DNA of 64,000 bases, taken from assembly GCF_026239735.1 (NCBI RefSeq), contig NZ_JAPIVT010000010.1, forward strand, positions 95,294 to 159,293, read 5' to 3'. The translations under genes and the position numbers were made by a program. The stretch comes from Pedobacter sp. MC2016-05 (GTDB lineage Bacteria > Bacteroidota > Bacteroidia > Sphingobacteriales > Sphingobacteriaceae). The notes under the pieces are model-generated. The model was given only the letters and a program-made list of their open reading frames with translations. It made no database searches and was not told the origin of the DNA. Shown one piece after another: positions 37,067 to 45,865 of the stretch (within the stretch, counting starts at the first letter, position 1; the number at the start of each line of letters is the position of its first letter).

Positions 37067-38233
37067 TTAAACGAGTTTAATTACTTGATCACTTTCAATT
37101 ATAAAATTATTTGACAACTGAATCAGATTAAGACCTGGCTTTTTACCAACCTCGATGCTTCCCAAGTGTTTGTTTAAATTTAGAAATTCGGCTCCATTGA
37201 GTGTTGCCCAAAGAAGCAGTTTATCAAAGGCCATATTTTTATGCTGTTGCAAGGTTTTCATCTCCGCTAAAATATTCAACTGATGGTTGCTTGCCAAACT
37301 ATCGGTACCTAAAGTGATTTTTACATTTTCTGAGATGAGTAGTTCAACATCAGGCAATGAATTTTCGATGTATAAATTAGCCTGCGGACAAAGGCACCAA
37401 TATAAATCTGGGTGATTTTGTTTCGCAAATTCAATATCTGCTTTGTTTGAAACGGTATTGTGTACGAGAAGTGTTTTTTGCTTTTTAATGTACGGCAGCC
37501 AACTTTGCAAAGAAGTTTTTCCGGTTGCTTTGAAAAATTGAATATCTAGACCTAAAAATTTATAGAGTGACAGAAAGCCACCTGTTTTATCTTGAAAAAA
37601 CGAATTTTCATTTACAGTTTCTTGGTTGTGAATGCTGATTAATGCATTCTCTTTTTCTGCGGTAGCATTAATTAAAGCAAAGAGTTCTGGTGAAACGGAA
37701 TATGGTGCATGCGGAACAACAGACGCAGGTAAAGGCAAAAATTCGTTTTTTATTGCTGTCGTATAATCCATGATGGCGTTTGCCCTATCTGGATTAAAGC
37801 CCATAGCCTCCACAAATGTGTGGTAATAAATTTTGCTGTTTTGTTTTATTTCTTTAGAGGAAATTTGGTTCGAGATATCGCCAACGGCAACAATTCCACT
37901 TTCAAGCATTTGTTTATCGGCGTTTTCCATCGCCGTGCTCATTAGTTCGGGCTTTGCTTGCCTGCTTTTAATAATGCACTGCACAAACTCTACCAAGCTG
38001 GTATGCTCTGGAATTAGACCCAACATGTGCGAAAGTTCTAAATGGCAATGGGTGTTGATGAACCCTGGAACAATTGCGCCCCTATGTTTTTCAATCTCTA
38101 CATTAAGATTTTCGACGGCTGCTGCTGTGAAGATTCCCGTTATTTCGCCATCATAATTAACTGCAACTACTCCGTTTTTTATTGGGGGAGTGCTTACAGG
38201 GAAAATCCAATCGGCTGAAATGTATTTTAGCAT
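37067..38233 (-). CDS. Metal-dependent amidohydrolase (deaminase-like)
   Basis: 388 residues of the ATZ/TRZ-type amidohydrolase superfamily. Metal ligands are visible as HCHLELSHM (HxH near residue 62), a His in VPHAPYSVSP, a His in SIHNQE and the Asp of LGTDSLASNH near 312. The closest named activities are aminodeoxyfutalosine, guanine or cytosine deaminases. No other futalosine-pathway gene is in the window, so I leave the substrate open. It leads the operon with the nitronate monooxygenase gene. Confidence 0.82.
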   Translation of the reverse strand: MLKYISADWIFPVSTPPIKNGVVAVNYDGEITGIFTAAAVENLNVEIEKHRGAIVPGFINTHCHLELSHMLGLIPEHTSLVEFVQCIIKSRQAKPELMSTAMENADKQMLESGIVAVGDISNQISSKEIKQNSKIYYHTFVEAMGFNPDRANAIMDYTTAIKNEFLPLPASVVPHAPYSVSPELFALINATAEKENALISIHNQETVNENSFFQDKTGGFLSLYKFLGLDIQFFKATGKTSLQSWLPYIKKQKTLLVHNTVSNKADIEFAKQNHPDLYWCLCPQANLYIENSLPDVELLISENVKITLGTDSLASNHQLNILAEMKTLQQHKNMAFDKLLLWATLNGAEFLNLNKHLGSIEVGKKPGLNLIQLSNNFIIESDQVIKLV

Positions 38234-38362
38234 GCAGCGAATTTAAGATTTTTGCGCTACGAATTGATTATTTGTGATGTAGTGATGAGGAAAAATGCTG
38301 TGGTGAAAAGTTAGGATTTTGACAAAGTATCATATCGTAACCTACAATTTGAAAATAAAAAG

Positions 38363-38435
<73 letters not shown>

Positions 38436-38449
38436 TTTTTATCGGGGTG

Positions 38450-38457
38450 CAAGTATA
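38450..38457 (-). promoter_or_regulatory. Candidate -7 box of tRNA-Thr
   Basis: TATACTTG on the minus strand differs from TAnnTTTG at one position and would start transcription about 8 bases before the tRNA. Confidence 0.45.
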
Positions 38458-38512
38458 GAAAAAATATTCTTTTGATAAAAAATTTTCTGGAAAAAAATGT
38501 TGCTTATAGATT

Positions 38513-38712
38513 AACCACCCCTTGCCCCTCCTAAATTAGGAGGGGAGCTGGACAGTGATTATTTAGTTTCTTCAAAAATCTTAGTGGCGGTATGTTTCCG
38601 TTATTTCATGAGCTATTAAACAGCACATCTTGGTGTCGGTATCTCTCAACTAGTTGTTGAACTATTGAACAGCGCTCCCCTCCTTATTTTCAAGGAGGGG
38701 CTGGGTGTGGTT
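38513..38712. repeat. MITE-like inverted-repeat element (about 200 bp)
   Basis: The element begins AACCACCCCTTGCCCCTCCT and ends with the imperfect complement AGGAGGGGCTGGGTGTGGTT. Nested copies of the CCCCTCCT/AGGAGGGG arms sit just inside each end (TCCTAAATTAGGA and TCCTTATTTTCAAGGA). It contains no ORF. A related layout is found at 41254-41521. Its mobility is unknown. Confidence 0.55.
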
Positions 38713-38713
38713 T

Positions 38714-39107
38714 TTCTTTATTATGCACAAACGGTAGTAAAATAAACCCGATATACGCGGAAAGCCACCGATTTAAGCATCTGTATTTATGATTACATTA
38801 TCTGTGCTTGCAGGTTCGCACAAGATTTTTTCGGTGCTTGAAGCATTAGCTGGGCGAACTTTAAAAAATAGCTTCTGCCCTTGCTTTCCAAATCAAATAT
38901 CTACATCAATTATATAGTTCCTCTTGATATTTACACCGAATTTGTAGTCATTACCCCCAATGTGTGGAGAAACTCCACAACATTTATTTTATGGCACACA
39001 TCTAATATTCTGAAAATAAGTGATTTATATATCTGTGCCAGCTCTGGCATTATTATGAAACAATAGCAAGTATTGTTACACATATTAAATTTTAAAAATC
39101 ATATACT
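38714..39107. other. Gene-free leader region with three hairpins
   Basis: No convincing gene. Three compact dyads precede the duplicated secreted-protein genes: TGTGGAG-AAA-CTCCACA (38963-38979), TGCCA-GCTC-TGGCA (39036-39049) and AACAATA-GCAAG-TATTGTT (39059-39077). The last is 30 bases before the ATG and could be an operator or a leader structure. Confidence 0.45.
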
Positions 39108-39422
39108 ATGAAAAAGTTCATTTTATCAGCTACATTCTTAGCGTTCGCAGGGTTCTCAGCAGTACAAGCAAGTGAAGTAAACTCAATCAAAAACACTGCA
39201 ATTGTTGCAGTACAAGATAGCGCAGTTAAAACTCCAGTAAAATTGGAAGAGTTACCTGAGCCAGTAACAACCGCTCTAAAATCTGATGCTTATAAAGGTT
39301 GGACAGCAACTGAAGCATGGTCGGTTAAAGAAGGTGCAAAAGAGTACTATTTAATTAATGTTAAAAAAGAAGCAGAAACTGGTTCTGTAAAAATTGATAA
39401 AGACGGTAAACCAGTTCAATAA
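39108..39422 (+). CDS. Small secreted PepSY-like protein, copy 1
   Basis: 104 residues: signal peptide (1-21, cut after AVQA), then an 83-residue mature part. The pattern LPEPVTTALKSDAYKGWTAT, EAWSVKEGAKEYYLINVKK and SVKIDKDGKPVQ resembles the PepSY-like (DUF2874) family of periplasmic proteins with unknown function. The next gene encodes a protein differing at only four positions. A GC-rich hairpin near 39453-39473 separates the copies but has no T-run, so read-through is possible. Confidence 0.85.
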   Translation: MKKFILSATFLAFAGFSAVQASEVNSIKNTAIVAVQDSAVKTPVKLEELPEPVTTALKSDAYKGWTATEAWSVKEGAKEYYLINVKKEAETGSVKIDKDGKPVQ

Positions 39423-39536
39423 TATTTGCATTAAATAAGGCATAATCAACAAAAAGCGCAGCCTCTGGGTTGCGCATATTTAAACCAGAACCACGAAATT
39501 GCTTTTGCAGGTTCAATACATTAAAATTAAAAAACC

Positions 39537-39851
39537 ATGAAAAAGTTAATATTATCAGCTGCGTTCTTAGCATTTGCAGGATTCTCAGCAGTACAAGCAA
39601 GTGAAGTAAATACAATCAAAAATGCTGCAATTGTTGCAGTTCAAGATAGCGCAGTAAAAACTCCAGTTAAATTGGAAGAACTTCCAGAGCCAGTTACTAC
39701 AGCATTAAAGTCTGATGCTTACAAAGGTTGGACCGCAACAGAAGCTTGGTCGGTTAAAGAAGGCGCAAAAGAATATTACCTAATCAATGTTAAAAAAGAA
39801 GCAGAAACAGGTTCTGTGAAAATTGACAAAGATGGTAAACCGGTTCAATAA
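39537..39851 (+). CDS. Small secreted PepSY-like protein, copy 2
   Basis: 104 residues, identical to copy 1 except L4 for F, A9 for T, T26 for S and A30 for T; the last 74 residues are identical. The two genes differ at more than 30 silent codon positions, so the duplication is not recent and the protein sequence is under strong purifying selection. It ends at a clear terminator (39886-39906). Abundant periplasmic proteins are sometimes kept as such pairs; function unknown. Confidence 0.85.
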   Translation: MKKLILSAAFLAFAGFSAVQASEVNTIKNAAIVAVQDSAVKTPVKLEELPEPVTTALKSDAYKGWTATEAWSVKEGAKEYYLINVKKEAETGSVKIDKDGKPVQ

Positions 39852-39885
39852 ATCCCAATTATTACATCTACCTAGTACAAGAATG

Positions 39886-39906
39886 GCCAGACTTTGTCTG
39901 GCTTTT
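39886..39906 (+). terminator. Terminator of the duplicated pair
   Basis: GCCAGAC-TTT-GTCTGGC forms a perfect 7-bp stem followed by TTTTCTTATTTTT. It separates the secreted-protein pair from the regulator gene. Confidence 0.85.
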
Positions 39907-39908
39907 CT

Positions 39909-39916
39909 TATTTTTG
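39909..39916 (+). promoter_or_regulatory. Candidate -7 box overlapping the terminator tail
   Basis: TATTTTTG matches TAnnTTTG and ends four bases before the regulator ATG at 39920. If used, the transcript would be leaderless. It may also be a chance match inside the T-rich terminator tail. Confidence 0.3.
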
Positions 39917-39919
39917 TAT

Positions 39920-41251
39920 ATGGCGAAAATCCTGATTTTAGAAGATGATACTACATTTGCTCAATTACTTGAAGGTTTTTTAACGAAAAACAATCACGAG
40001 GTTACACTCGTAACCCATATTAAACAATCTTTTAAACTGATCGAAAATCAAGCCTTTGATTTGTTTTTAATTGATTATCGGTTGCCCGATGGAATTGGTT
40101 TTGAAGTGATTACACACTCCAGAAATTTAGGCATATCTACTCCAATTGTGGTAATGACGAGTTTTAATGATGTGCGAACCGCTGTAAAATCTATGCAGAT
40201 GGGCGCTTTCGATTACATCACAAAGCCGGTTAACCCCGATGAACTTTTAATGGTTATCAAAAATTCTTTAACCAAAAAGGATTTAAAAGAGACTAAAATT
40301 GAGTCAACGGATTCTGATTTTATAAGAGGCAAAAGCGCAATGGCTGATCGGTTATATGAGCACATTGCTTTGGTTGCACCGACTGATATGTCGGTAATTA
40401 TTCAAGGTGAAAGCGGAACAGGTAAAGAATTTGCTGCCCGAACATTGCATCAACAAAGCAAGAGAGCCGACAAACCTTTTGTGGCTATTGATTGCGGTGC
40501 TTTGTCAAAAGATTTAGCGGCAAGCGAATTATTTGGCCATGTGAAAGGAGCCTTTACTGGTGCCTTAAACGACAAAAAGGGTCAGTTTGAAGCTGCCAAT
40601 GGGGGCACTTTATTTTTAGATGAGGTTGGAAATTTGAGCTACGAAGTCCAGATTAAGTTACTTCGAGCTTTGCAAGAACGTGTTATTCAACCCTTAGGCA
40701 GTACTAAACAAATTGCAGTTGACGTTCGCATAATTACTGCTACAAACGATGATTTATTAAACAGCATTTCCGGAGGCGAATTTAGAGAGGATTTGTATCA
40801 TCGATTAAATGAGTTTAAGATTCAACTACCTGCTTTAAGAGATCGAGCTGGTGATTTGGAGCTATTCATCAATCATTTTATAAGTTTATCAAATAGAGAT
40901 TTGGATAGAAATGTGAAAAACGTTTCTACAGAAGCAAAATCTTTATTGCTGAATTACGATTGGCCAGGAAACTTGCGTCAGTTGAGCAATGTAATTAAGC
41001 GCATGGTTTTATTAACGCCCGGCGATGTTGCCCAGGTTACTGCTTTGCCAGATGAAATGATGCTGGCGGTTAATCAACAAACCCTACCGGGCAGCTCATC
41101 AGATTTGAAAGCAGTAAATGAGCAGAATGAAAAAATGCTTATCTCCGAAACTTTGATCAAGGCAAAACATAATAAAAGTAAGGCAGCAAAAATGCTGAAT
41201 ATCGATAGAAAAACGCTTTATGCTAAAATGGAAAGGTACGGGATTGAGTAG
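39920..41251 (+). CDS. NtrC-type sigma-54-dependent response regulator
   Basis: 443 residues from ATG 39920 (MAKILILEDD); an in-frame TTG six bases upstream is less likely. The receiver domain (1-120) has the acidic pocket LEDD and the phospho-Asp in FLIDYRLPDG. The AAA+ domain has Walker A GESGTGKE, the sigma-54 contact loop GAFTGA, and Walker B LFLDEVGN. The Fis-type HTH is SKAAKMLNIDRKTLYAKMERYG-like at the end. It activates RpoN promoters when phosphorylated. The hybrid kinase at 41520-43994 converges on it and is the likely partner. Confidence 0.94.
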   Translation: MAKILILEDDTTFAQLLEGFLTKNNHEVTLVTHIKQSFKLIENQAFDLFLIDYRLPDGIGFEVITHSRNLGISTPIVVMTSFNDVRTAVKSMQMGAFDYITKPVNPDELLMVIKNSLTKKDLKETKIESTDSDFIRGKSAMADRLYEHIALVAPTDMSVIIQGESGTGKEFAARTLHQQSKRADKPFVAIDCGALSKDLAASELFGHVKGAFTGALNDKKGQFEAANGGTLFLDEVGNLSYEVQIKLLRALQERVIQPLGSTKQIAVDVRIITATNDDLLNSISGGEFREDLYHRLNEFKIQLPALRDRAGDLELFINHFISLSNRDLDRNVKNVSTEAKSLLLNYDWPGNLRQLSNVIKRMVLLTPGDVAQVTALPDEMMLAVNQQTLPGSSSDLKAVNEQNEKMLISETLIKAKHNKSKAAKMLNIDRKTLYAKMERYGIE

Positions 41252-41253
41252 AA

Positions 41254-41521
41254 GACCTCACCCTATTAAAGGCAGAGGTTTTTGTTTTTCTGTGCGGTCC
41301 CTCTCCTTGAAGAGAGAGAAAGTTCGTAGGGTGTTTTGAACCCGGGTTTTTAAAATTTACCTTTCCATTGTTCTTTTAAAATGGAGATTTGATAAGTAGT
41401 TTTTGCTACTTGGCCATGCTTTTCCGGATCGTGAGTTAAACCCAGATTTAAGAATTTACTTCTTTACTATTTTTTGATGCCCGCCCCTCTCTTCGAGGAG
41501 AGGGGATGAAGGGGTGAGGTC
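41254..41521. repeat. MITE-like inverted-repeat element (about 268 bp)
   Basis: Perfect 10-bp ends GACCTCACCC and GGGTGAGGTC bound a gene-free spacer with nested palindromes (CCCCTCTCTTCGAGGAGAGGGG near the right end; CCCTCTCCTTGAAGAGAGAG near the left). The right end overlaps the last two bases of the kinase gene's stop codon. The layout resembles 38513-38712. Confidence 0.55.
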
Positions 41522-43994
41522 ATCCTTCCCCAACCAACTCCATTTCATCCATTGCCTTAATTAATCCATCCAATTTCTTCAACTGATTAAAAACCTCTGC
41601 GTTAATTTTGGAAGACAATCCTTTTTCGGCAATTTCTAACTCGAGCGTTCTAAAGACATTTGCTAAATTTTTTGATCCCATTTGTGCTGTTCTACCCGCA
41701 AGGCGATGAACAATTAGCCTGCTTTTATCCTGATCGTTTTCATTTATATGGTTTTTGAGTGATTCTGCATCGTCAATGCAATCTTTTTTAAACCGTGTCA
41801 ATATCTTCTCCAGCATCTGCTGATCTCCGAAAGTCATTTTTTTGATGGAAGAAAAATCAAATTCAGCTTTCTCCTCTATAATTTTGATTTTATCAAAAAT
41901 GGAAAGCAAATCAATGCTGCGGAAAGGTTTCATAATCAAACCATCAAAACCCTCACTCAAAACCATTTCCCGTTCTTCGGGTAAAACCTGAGCAGTAATG
42001 GCATAAAACTTAACGGTATGAGGCAGTTTTTTCTTCAAGATATGGCAAAGCTCAATCCCTGTCATCTCGGGCAAACGCATATCAACCAGCACATATTTTA
42101 AGTCGTTGGGAGCATTTTCTTGTAAAATATCGGCAACGTGATTAAATCTTTGAAAGGGAATTTCATTCTTTTCAAAAATAAGGCCACATAGATCCAGTAT
42201 GAGTTGATCATCATCGATAACCCAAACTGTGCCTGGGTTCACAATTTTATAATTTTCTAAATCAACATGGGTTGTACGTTCCGAAGTTTCTAGATAAGTT
42301 AAATAAATATTAAAAGTGGTGCCTGTTCCGGGCTTACTTTTTACATGAATTCTACCTCCCTGAGCTTCGATTAATGATTTTACAATTGGTAATCCTAAAC
42401 CTGTGCCCGTTTGGTTCAGTACATACTGTTCTGGCGATTCGATTTGTTCGAACTCATTGAAAATTCGCGAGATGTCTTTTTCTTCAAATCCAATTCCGGT
42501 ATCTTTAATCGTGAAATGAAAATGCAAATTATCGAGTTGTTTTTTGCATGATATTAGGAGGCTAATTTCTCCCTTTAGGGTAAACTTTACAGCATTTCCC
42601 AATAGGTTAAAGAGGATCTGTTTGAGTCTGAAAGCATCGCCTTTTACAAAATCAACATCGCCTAAATCTAAATCCGTAATTAATTGGAGTGATTTTTTTT
42701 CTGCCAGAGGGCGAACCACCGAGGTCACCTCATCTACAATCTGTTTGGCGCTAAAAACCTGATTTTGAAAAGTAAACTCTCCGGAGATAATGCGGTTATA
42801 GTCAAGAACTTCGTTTACAATTTGCAGTAGGTGAATAGACGATTGATAAATGGCATCGATATCTTTTTTCTTTGGATGATCTTGCTCGGAAATAAGTTCG
42901 GCATAACCTAATATCGATTGCAAAGGCGTTCTAATTTCGTGGCTCATATTTGATAAAAAACGCTGCTTCGCCTTTCCGTGATATTCCGCTTCATCTTTTG
43001 CAAGTTCGAGTGCCCGCCTGTACCTGTTGCTTTTTGTAATATCAGTTAAAATGAGATACAGTAATATTACCGTAAGCAAAAAGAAAGCAATAATGATGGC
43101 CGTAATTTGCGTAATCCCGTCGTTAACAACTTCTTTTGCCTGGATCCCGTTTAAATCTATTTGAGCCACCGCCTGACCTTCAACTTCCCTTAAAATTTGA
43201 AGCATTTGATTGGTTAAAGCGTTGCTGGCATTTGATAGTTCGGCTTCACGCTTTAAAAACTTCTGACTTTTCTGACGTTGTTCTTGCTCAATATTTTTAA
43301 GCGAACCCGTCATACTTTTCATAATACTATCTTCCGCTTTGGCGTTTAACGTATCACGCCGAACTTTAAATTCTTCATTGATGATTTTATAAACATCTGA
43401 TTTTTTTTTCCCGAAAAGTTTACTCAAAAAGCCCCTCGATTTTTCTTCTTCCTGCGGTGCAATGGTAGTGGTAGAAGTTGTAGTTTCGGTAGTTAAAACT
43501 GCGCTATCTGTTTGCATTGCCCGTGAGGCTACAAGCTCATTCAATTTTTTTACTTCGTTTGAGAAGGACTTGGTATTTACCAGCGTTTCGCGAACTTGTA
43601 GATAAGAAACGAACTGTTTATCGCGTTGCGCAAGTAAATTTTTGATCGATTTTATCCTGGCTAGCTGGGCCGAATCATTGGCATAAAGCTTACGCAATGT
43701 GTCTAAGCTCGACCTTAGTTTTCTGGATTCCCTTAGGAAATTATAGTTGCCTTGTTTGTTAAAGGCCTCATCCCGCTGAAGCTGATCAAGTCTGGCGATT
43801 TTATGCGATAGATCATTTACGATCCTCAGGCGATCATTAGGAGCCGAAATTTCTTCAACGGTATTGAGCATTCGCGTAAAAGCAAACTTGCTGATACCCC
43901 AGGCCAAAAGCAGTGCAAAACAGGCGAATAAAAACCCAATGATCACTTTACTTTTAATTGCCCTGAAGAAACGTTTCTGTATAACGGCTGCCAT
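41520..43994 (-). CDS. Hybrid sensor histidine kinase with receiver and Hpt domains
   Basis: 824 residues. Two membrane helices (about 18-38 and 293-316) flank a largely helical periplasmic sensor part. The HisKA phospho-His is in FLSNMSHEIRTPLQS (near 352), the ATPase N box is LLGNAVKFT, with DTGIGFEEKD and GTGLGLPIVKS. A receiver domain follows (phospho-Asp in YVLVDMRLPEMTG near 638), then an Hpt domain (His in IVHRLAGRTAQMGS near 752). The built-in His-Asp-His relay can pass phosphate to a separate regulator, and the convergent NtrC-type gene is the obvious candidate. Confidence 0.93.
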   Translation of the reverse strand: MAAVIQKRFFRAIKSKVIIGFLFACFALLLAWGISKFAFTRMLNTVEEISAPNDRLRIVNDLSHKIARLDQLQRDEAFNKQGNYNFLRESRKLRSSLDTLRKLYANDSAQLARIKSIKNLLAQRDKQFVSYLQVRETLVNTKSFSNEVKKLNELVASRAMQTDSAVLTTETTTSTTTIAPQEEEKSRGFLSKLFGKKKSDVYKIINEEFKVRRDTLNAKAEDSIMKSMTGSLKNIEQEQRQKSQKFLKREAELSNASNALTNQMLQILREVEGQAVAQIDLNGIQAKEVVNDGITQITAIIIAFFLLTVILLYLILTDITKSNRYRRALELAKDEAEYHGKAKQRFLSNMSHEIRTPLQSILGYAELISEQDHPKKKDIDAIYQSSIHLLQIVNEVLDYNRIISGEFTFQNQVFSAKQIVDEVTSVVRPLAEKKSLQLITDLDLGDVDFVKGDAFRLKQILFNLLGNAVKFTLKGEISLLISCKKQLDNLHFHFTIKDTGIGFEEKDISRIFNEFEQIESPEQYVLNQTGTGLGLPIVKSLIEAQGGRIHVKSKPGTGTTFNIYLTYLETSERTTHVDLENYKIVNPGTVWVIDDDQLILDLCGLIFEKNEIPFQRFNHVADILQENAPNDLKYVLVDMRLPEMTGIELCHILKKKLPHTVKFYAITAQVLPEEREMVLSEGFDGLIMKPFRSIDLLSIFDKIKIIEEKAEFDFSSIKKMTFGDQQMLEKILTRFKKDCIDDAESLKNHINENDQDKSRLIVHRLAGRTAQMGSKNLANVFRTLELEIAEKGLSSKINAEVFNQLKKLDGLIKAMDEMELVGEG

Positions 43995-44168
43995 TAATTT
44001 GAACTTTATCTTTTACTTTAACGAAAATTTTGGCTAAAAAACATCATAACTTATTAATACAAATAATATACCAAGGAAGTTTGATATTGAACGGCAGATT
44101 TTAAATAATCTGTTTGCCTGATCTTTTATCCGCTACAATTTTTTTACTTTTATCCGAGGCCAAAAACA

Positions 44169-44858
44169 ATGAACCGCATCGATCGTCTTTTCGGAATTTT
44201 AACTTTACTTCAATCTAAAAAATACATTTCTGCAGACAAGATATCTGAACGATTTGGAATTAGTGTGCGTACGGTTTATCGCGATGTTAAGGCATTACAG
44301 GAGCAGGGAATTCCGGTTGGTTTTGAACAGCCAAAGGGTTATTTTCTGGTTCAAGGCTACTTTTTACCGCCGGTTTCTTTTAACATGGATGAAGCCAATG
44401 CATTGCTATTGGTAGAAAGCCTGGTTAATGGTTTTGCAGATAACTCCATCCGTACGCATTATTCTGCTGCGTTAACAAAGGTTAAAGCCGTTTTAAAATA
44501 CAATCAGAAAGAGAAACTCGAAGCAATGAATGCGCATATCAAGCTTCAGGTGCCCGAGCGTATGAAATTTAATTATGAATATCTTTCGCTCATTCAAACA
44601 GCTATTTCTGAAAAACGAATGGTTGCTTTAGAATATAGCAATGCAAAAGAGGAAAAAAGCAAAAGGGAAGTAGAGCCGATTGGTTTGATTTTTTATGCCT
44701 TTAGCTGGCATTTAATTGCGTGGTGCCATGTTAGAAACCAATATCGCGATTTCAGTGTAACCCGAATTGTGAGTTTAAATATCCTAGATAAATCTTTTTG
44801 CAAAACCAACCACATGCCTTTAAACGATTACATGAGCATGCTACCCGTTAATTATTAA
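44169..44858 (+). CDS. WYL-domain transcriptional regulator (YafY type)
   Basis: 229 residues. The N-terminal winged helix reads RIDRLFGILTLLQSKKYISA then GISVRTVYRDVKALQEQGIPV. The WYL domain is at about 140-220 (KRMVALEYSNAKEEKSKREV, then EPIGLIFYAFSWHLIAWCH). WYL domains sense nucleic acid or small ligands. The gene is complete and just ahead of the MoxR-type cluster; whether it controls it is not shown. Confidence 0.9.
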   Translation: MNRIDRLFGILTLLQSKKYISADKISERFGISVRTVYRDVKALQEQGIPVGFEQPKGYFLVQGYFLPPVSFNMDEANALLLVESLVNGFADNSIRTHYSAALTKVKAVLKYNQKEKLEAMNAHIKLQVPERMKFNYEYLSLIQTAISEKRMVALEYSNAKEEKSKREVEPIGLIFYAFSWHLIAWCHVRNQYRDFSVTRIVSLNILDKSFCKTNHMPLNDYMSMLPVNY

Positions 44859-44917
44859 TCGTTTTTTATATCCATAAAAATTTAGCTATTTTAAGCCACT
44901 ATTTGGTTACGCCTTAC

Positions 44918-45865
44918 ATGAGAGAAGCTTTATTTGTTAAACAAAATTCGGAAAAGTGGCAGCATTATGAAAGTGTGAGGCAGGCAAACCCTGATGAAGT
45001 TGCAAATCAGTTTATCGAAATCACCAACGATTTAGCTTATGCCAAAACCTTTTATCCGAACTCCAAAACTACAGCCTATTTAAATGGGTTAGCTTCTAAG
45101 CTGCATCAGGCAGTTTATAAAAACAAAAAAGAAAAATCGAACCGCTTTATTCATTTCTGGAGAACAGAACTTCCGGTTTTATTTTTTGAGCACCGTAAGC
45201 AAATCTATTACGCACTTATATTTTTTTTAGTCTCATGCGCTATCGGCGCTTTATCGGCCAAATACGACGATACATTTGTGCGCCTGATTATGGGTGATGA
45301 TTATGTAAACATGACCAATGAAAACATTGCAAAAGGAGATCCCTTCGGCGTTTACAAGCAATCGAATGAATTTTTAATGTTTACTCAAATTGGGCTTAAT
45401 AACATTTATGTAGCCTTATATACCTTTGTTTTAGGCATCATATTTTCCTTCGGCTCAATCGTTTCGCTATTTAGAAACGGAGTGATGTTGGGTTCCTTCC
45501 AATATTTCTTTTTTAGTAAAGGCCTGGGCTTGCAATCTGTATTGGTGATCTGGATTCATGGCACTTTAGAAATTTCGGCTATTGTTTTAGCCGGTGCTGC
45601 AGGCCTGGTATTGGGCAACAGTTTTCTATTCCCGAAAACTTATAACCGAATGGAATCGGTAATTAAAGGCGCAAAAGATGGCTTGAAGATAGTTTTGGGC
45701 TTAGTTCCCATCTTTATAGTAGCAGCCTTTTTCGAAAGCTTTGTTACTCGCCACACCGGAATGCCGATCTATTTAAGTGTATTCATTTTAACAATGTCTG
45801 CCATATTTATCATTTGGTACGTCTTTATATATCCAGTAAAAATTATTAAGAAGCTTAGTTTGTAA
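44918..45865 (+). CDS. SpoIIM-family (stage II sporulation protein M-like) membrane protein
   Basis: 315 residues from ATG 44918 (MREALFVKQNSEKW), preferred over an in-frame TTG at 44903. A cytoplasmic helical N-terminus is followed by about five membrane helices; GVMLGSFQYFFFSKG and IHGTLEISAIVLAGAAGL are the DUF95/SpoIIM hallmarks. The organism is not a spore former; such genes accompany MoxR/DUF58 genes in many phyla. Its stop overlaps the next start (TAATG). Confidence 0.88.
   Translation: MREALFVKQNSEKWQHYESVRQANPDEVANQFIEITNDLAYAKTFYPNSKTTAYLNGLASKLHQAVYKNKKEKSNRFIHFWRTELPVLFFEHRKQIYYALIFFLVSCAIGALSAKYDDTFVRLIMGDDYVNMTNENIAKGDPFGVYKQSNEFLMFTQIGLNNIYVALYTFVLGIIFSFGSIVSLFRNGVMLGSFQYFFFSKGLGLQSVLVIWIHGTLEISAIVLAGAAGLVLGNSFLFPKTYNRMESVIKGAKDGLKIVLGLVPIFIVAAFFESFVTRHTGMPIYLSVFILTMSAIFIIWYVFIYPVKIIKKLSL

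Noticed and set aside
38881..39066. 61-codon ORF in the leader of the duplicated genes
   Set aside because: It crosses all the hairpins, has no signal or family resemblance, and lies in AT-rich spacer; probably chance.
39422..39537. Possible sigma-54 promoter between the duplicated genes (CACGAAATTGC)
   Set aside because: The GG of the -24 element is missing and the spacing is one base short.
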